Shown: positions 6,610 through 6,827 of the stretch, piece by piece
Position numbering within the stretch: position 1 is the first letter of the stretch
Layout: each line of letters starts with the position of its first letter
NCBI GenBank assembly: GCA_021815835.1
Contig: JAKAZN010000099.1
Coordinates: forward strand, 1-6,827
Direction of reading: 5' to 3'
DNA: 6,827 nt
Origin: Pseudomonadota bacterium
GTDB lineage: Bacteria; Pseudomonadota; Alphaproteobacteria; Acetobacterales; Acetobacteraceae
The notes under the pieces: model-generated
The model's database searches: none
What the model was told of the DNA's origin: nothing
What the model saw: the letters and a program-made list of their open reading frames with translations, nothing else
Position numbers and translations under genes: made by a program

Positions 6610-6713
6610 GGGATGGGGCGTCGCCAGCAGGGCGCGGGATGGGGCGTCGCCCGCAGGGCGCGGGATAGGGCGTCGCCAGCAGGGCGCGGGAAAGGGCGTC
6701 GCCAGCAGGGCGA
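6610..6713. repeat. Four tandem copies of a 26-bp GC-rich repeat upstream of galE
   Basis: Units start at 6610, 6636, 6662 and 6688 with no spacer between them. The consensus is GGGATGGGGCGTCGCCAGCA followed by GGGCGC. The units differ at a few positions only: CCGCAG for CAGCAG in copy 2, GATAGG in copy 3, GAAAGG and a final A in copy 4. Each contains a small hairpin, CGCC-NGCAG-GGCG. The period is not a multiple of three, so the array does not encode a repeating peptide. It lies in the 5' region of galE, ending 19 bp from its ATG, where promoter elements would be expected. Function is unknown; a slippage-prone minisatellite or an iterated protein-binding site are both possible. Confidence 0.9.
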
Positions 6714-6724
6714 TCGGGTATGGC

Positions 6725-6821
6725 ATGGGCGCGCCGGCCGCCCCGCAACGCCCCCTCTCCCGCTTGCGAGCTTGGGCCGCGAAGCGGACCACGGTTGGGG
6801 TGAGGGTCCCGGCGCGCCCAT
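6725..6821. repeat. Nested imperfect palindrome (REP-like intergenic element)
   Basis: Three inverted repeats are nested about one centre. The outer arms ATGGGCGCGCCGG (6725-6737) and CCGGCGCGCCCAT (6809-6821) are perfect 13-mers. The middle arms CCCTCTCCC (6753-6761) and GGGTGAGGG (6798-6806) pair at 8 of 9 positions. An inner hairpin at 6773-6791 has CCGC-GAA-GCGG flanked by TGG/CCA. The CCCTCACCCCAACC...GGGAGAGGG pattern on the minus strand resembles an intergenic repeat I recall as common in GC-rich proteobacteria. It could end transcription of the gene to the right, or be a REP/BIME-type element. The window ends six bases beyond it. Confidence 0.75.
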
Positions 6822-6827
6822 ACCCCA

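Noticed and set aside
5550..6668. Plus-strand open frame of 372 residues opposite galE
   Set aside because: Composition is typical of an antisense shadow, and it runs through the intergenic hairpin and into the tandem repeats.
6610..6713. CRISPR array
   Set aside because: Copies are directly adjacent with no unique spacers, and no cas-like gene is in the window.
6503..6821. Small minus-strand open frames with repeating peptides such as RPAGDA/LLATP across the tandem repeats
   Set aside because: The 26-bp period shifts frame at every copy, several frames are open at once, and they overlap the start of galE. They are a by-product of the DNA repeat.

Overview
The window is GC-rich DNA with tightly packed genes, all transcribed from the minus strand. 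The codon use, the alphaproteobacterial style of the proteins and a CCCTCACCCC...GGGAGAGGG type intergenic palindrome suggest a high-GC alphaproteobacterium, possibly of the Acetobacteraceae/Rhodospirillales kind. This placement comes from general resemblance, not from a database search.

Layout, in the direction of transcription (right to left). Positions 6591-6827 hold no gene: a nested imperfect palindrome (6725-6821) is followed by four tandem copies of a 26-bp repeat (6610-6713) ending about 20 bp before galE. galE (5601-6590) encodes UDP-glucose 4-epimerase and appears to be its own unit. A 68-bp gap with a GC-rich hairpin separates it from a compact five-gene catabolic operon (5532 down to 46). 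The operon order is a fumarylacetoacetate hydrolase (FAH) family protein, an acyl-CoA synthetase, an enoyl-CoA hydratase, an HMG-CoA-lyase-like protein and an MmgE/PrpD family protein. The junctions are a one-base TGATG overlap, a zero-gap TGA/ATG, then 14-bp and 17-bp gaps, so one transcript with translational coupling is very likely. Positions 1-45 are the start of the next intergenic region; the next gene lies outside.

How the operon genes may work together (inference): the ligase activates a carboxylic acid to its CoA thioester, the hydratase adds water across a 2,3 double bond, and the HMGL-like enzyme cleaves the resulting 3-hydroxyacyl-CoA to acetyl-CoA plus an oxo acid. The FAH-family and MmgE/PrpD enzymes would prepare the acid upstream by C-C hydrolysis, decarboxylation, hydration/dehydration or isomerisation. 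The acid is not identifiable from sequence. The most notable point is that the HMGL-like protein differs from true HMG-CoA lyase at two active-site acids and the FAH-family protein differs at one metal ligand, which argues for a substrate other than HMG-CoA and for caution over automatic names. No transporter, regulator, tRNA, rRNA, CRISPR array or insertion sequence is visible.
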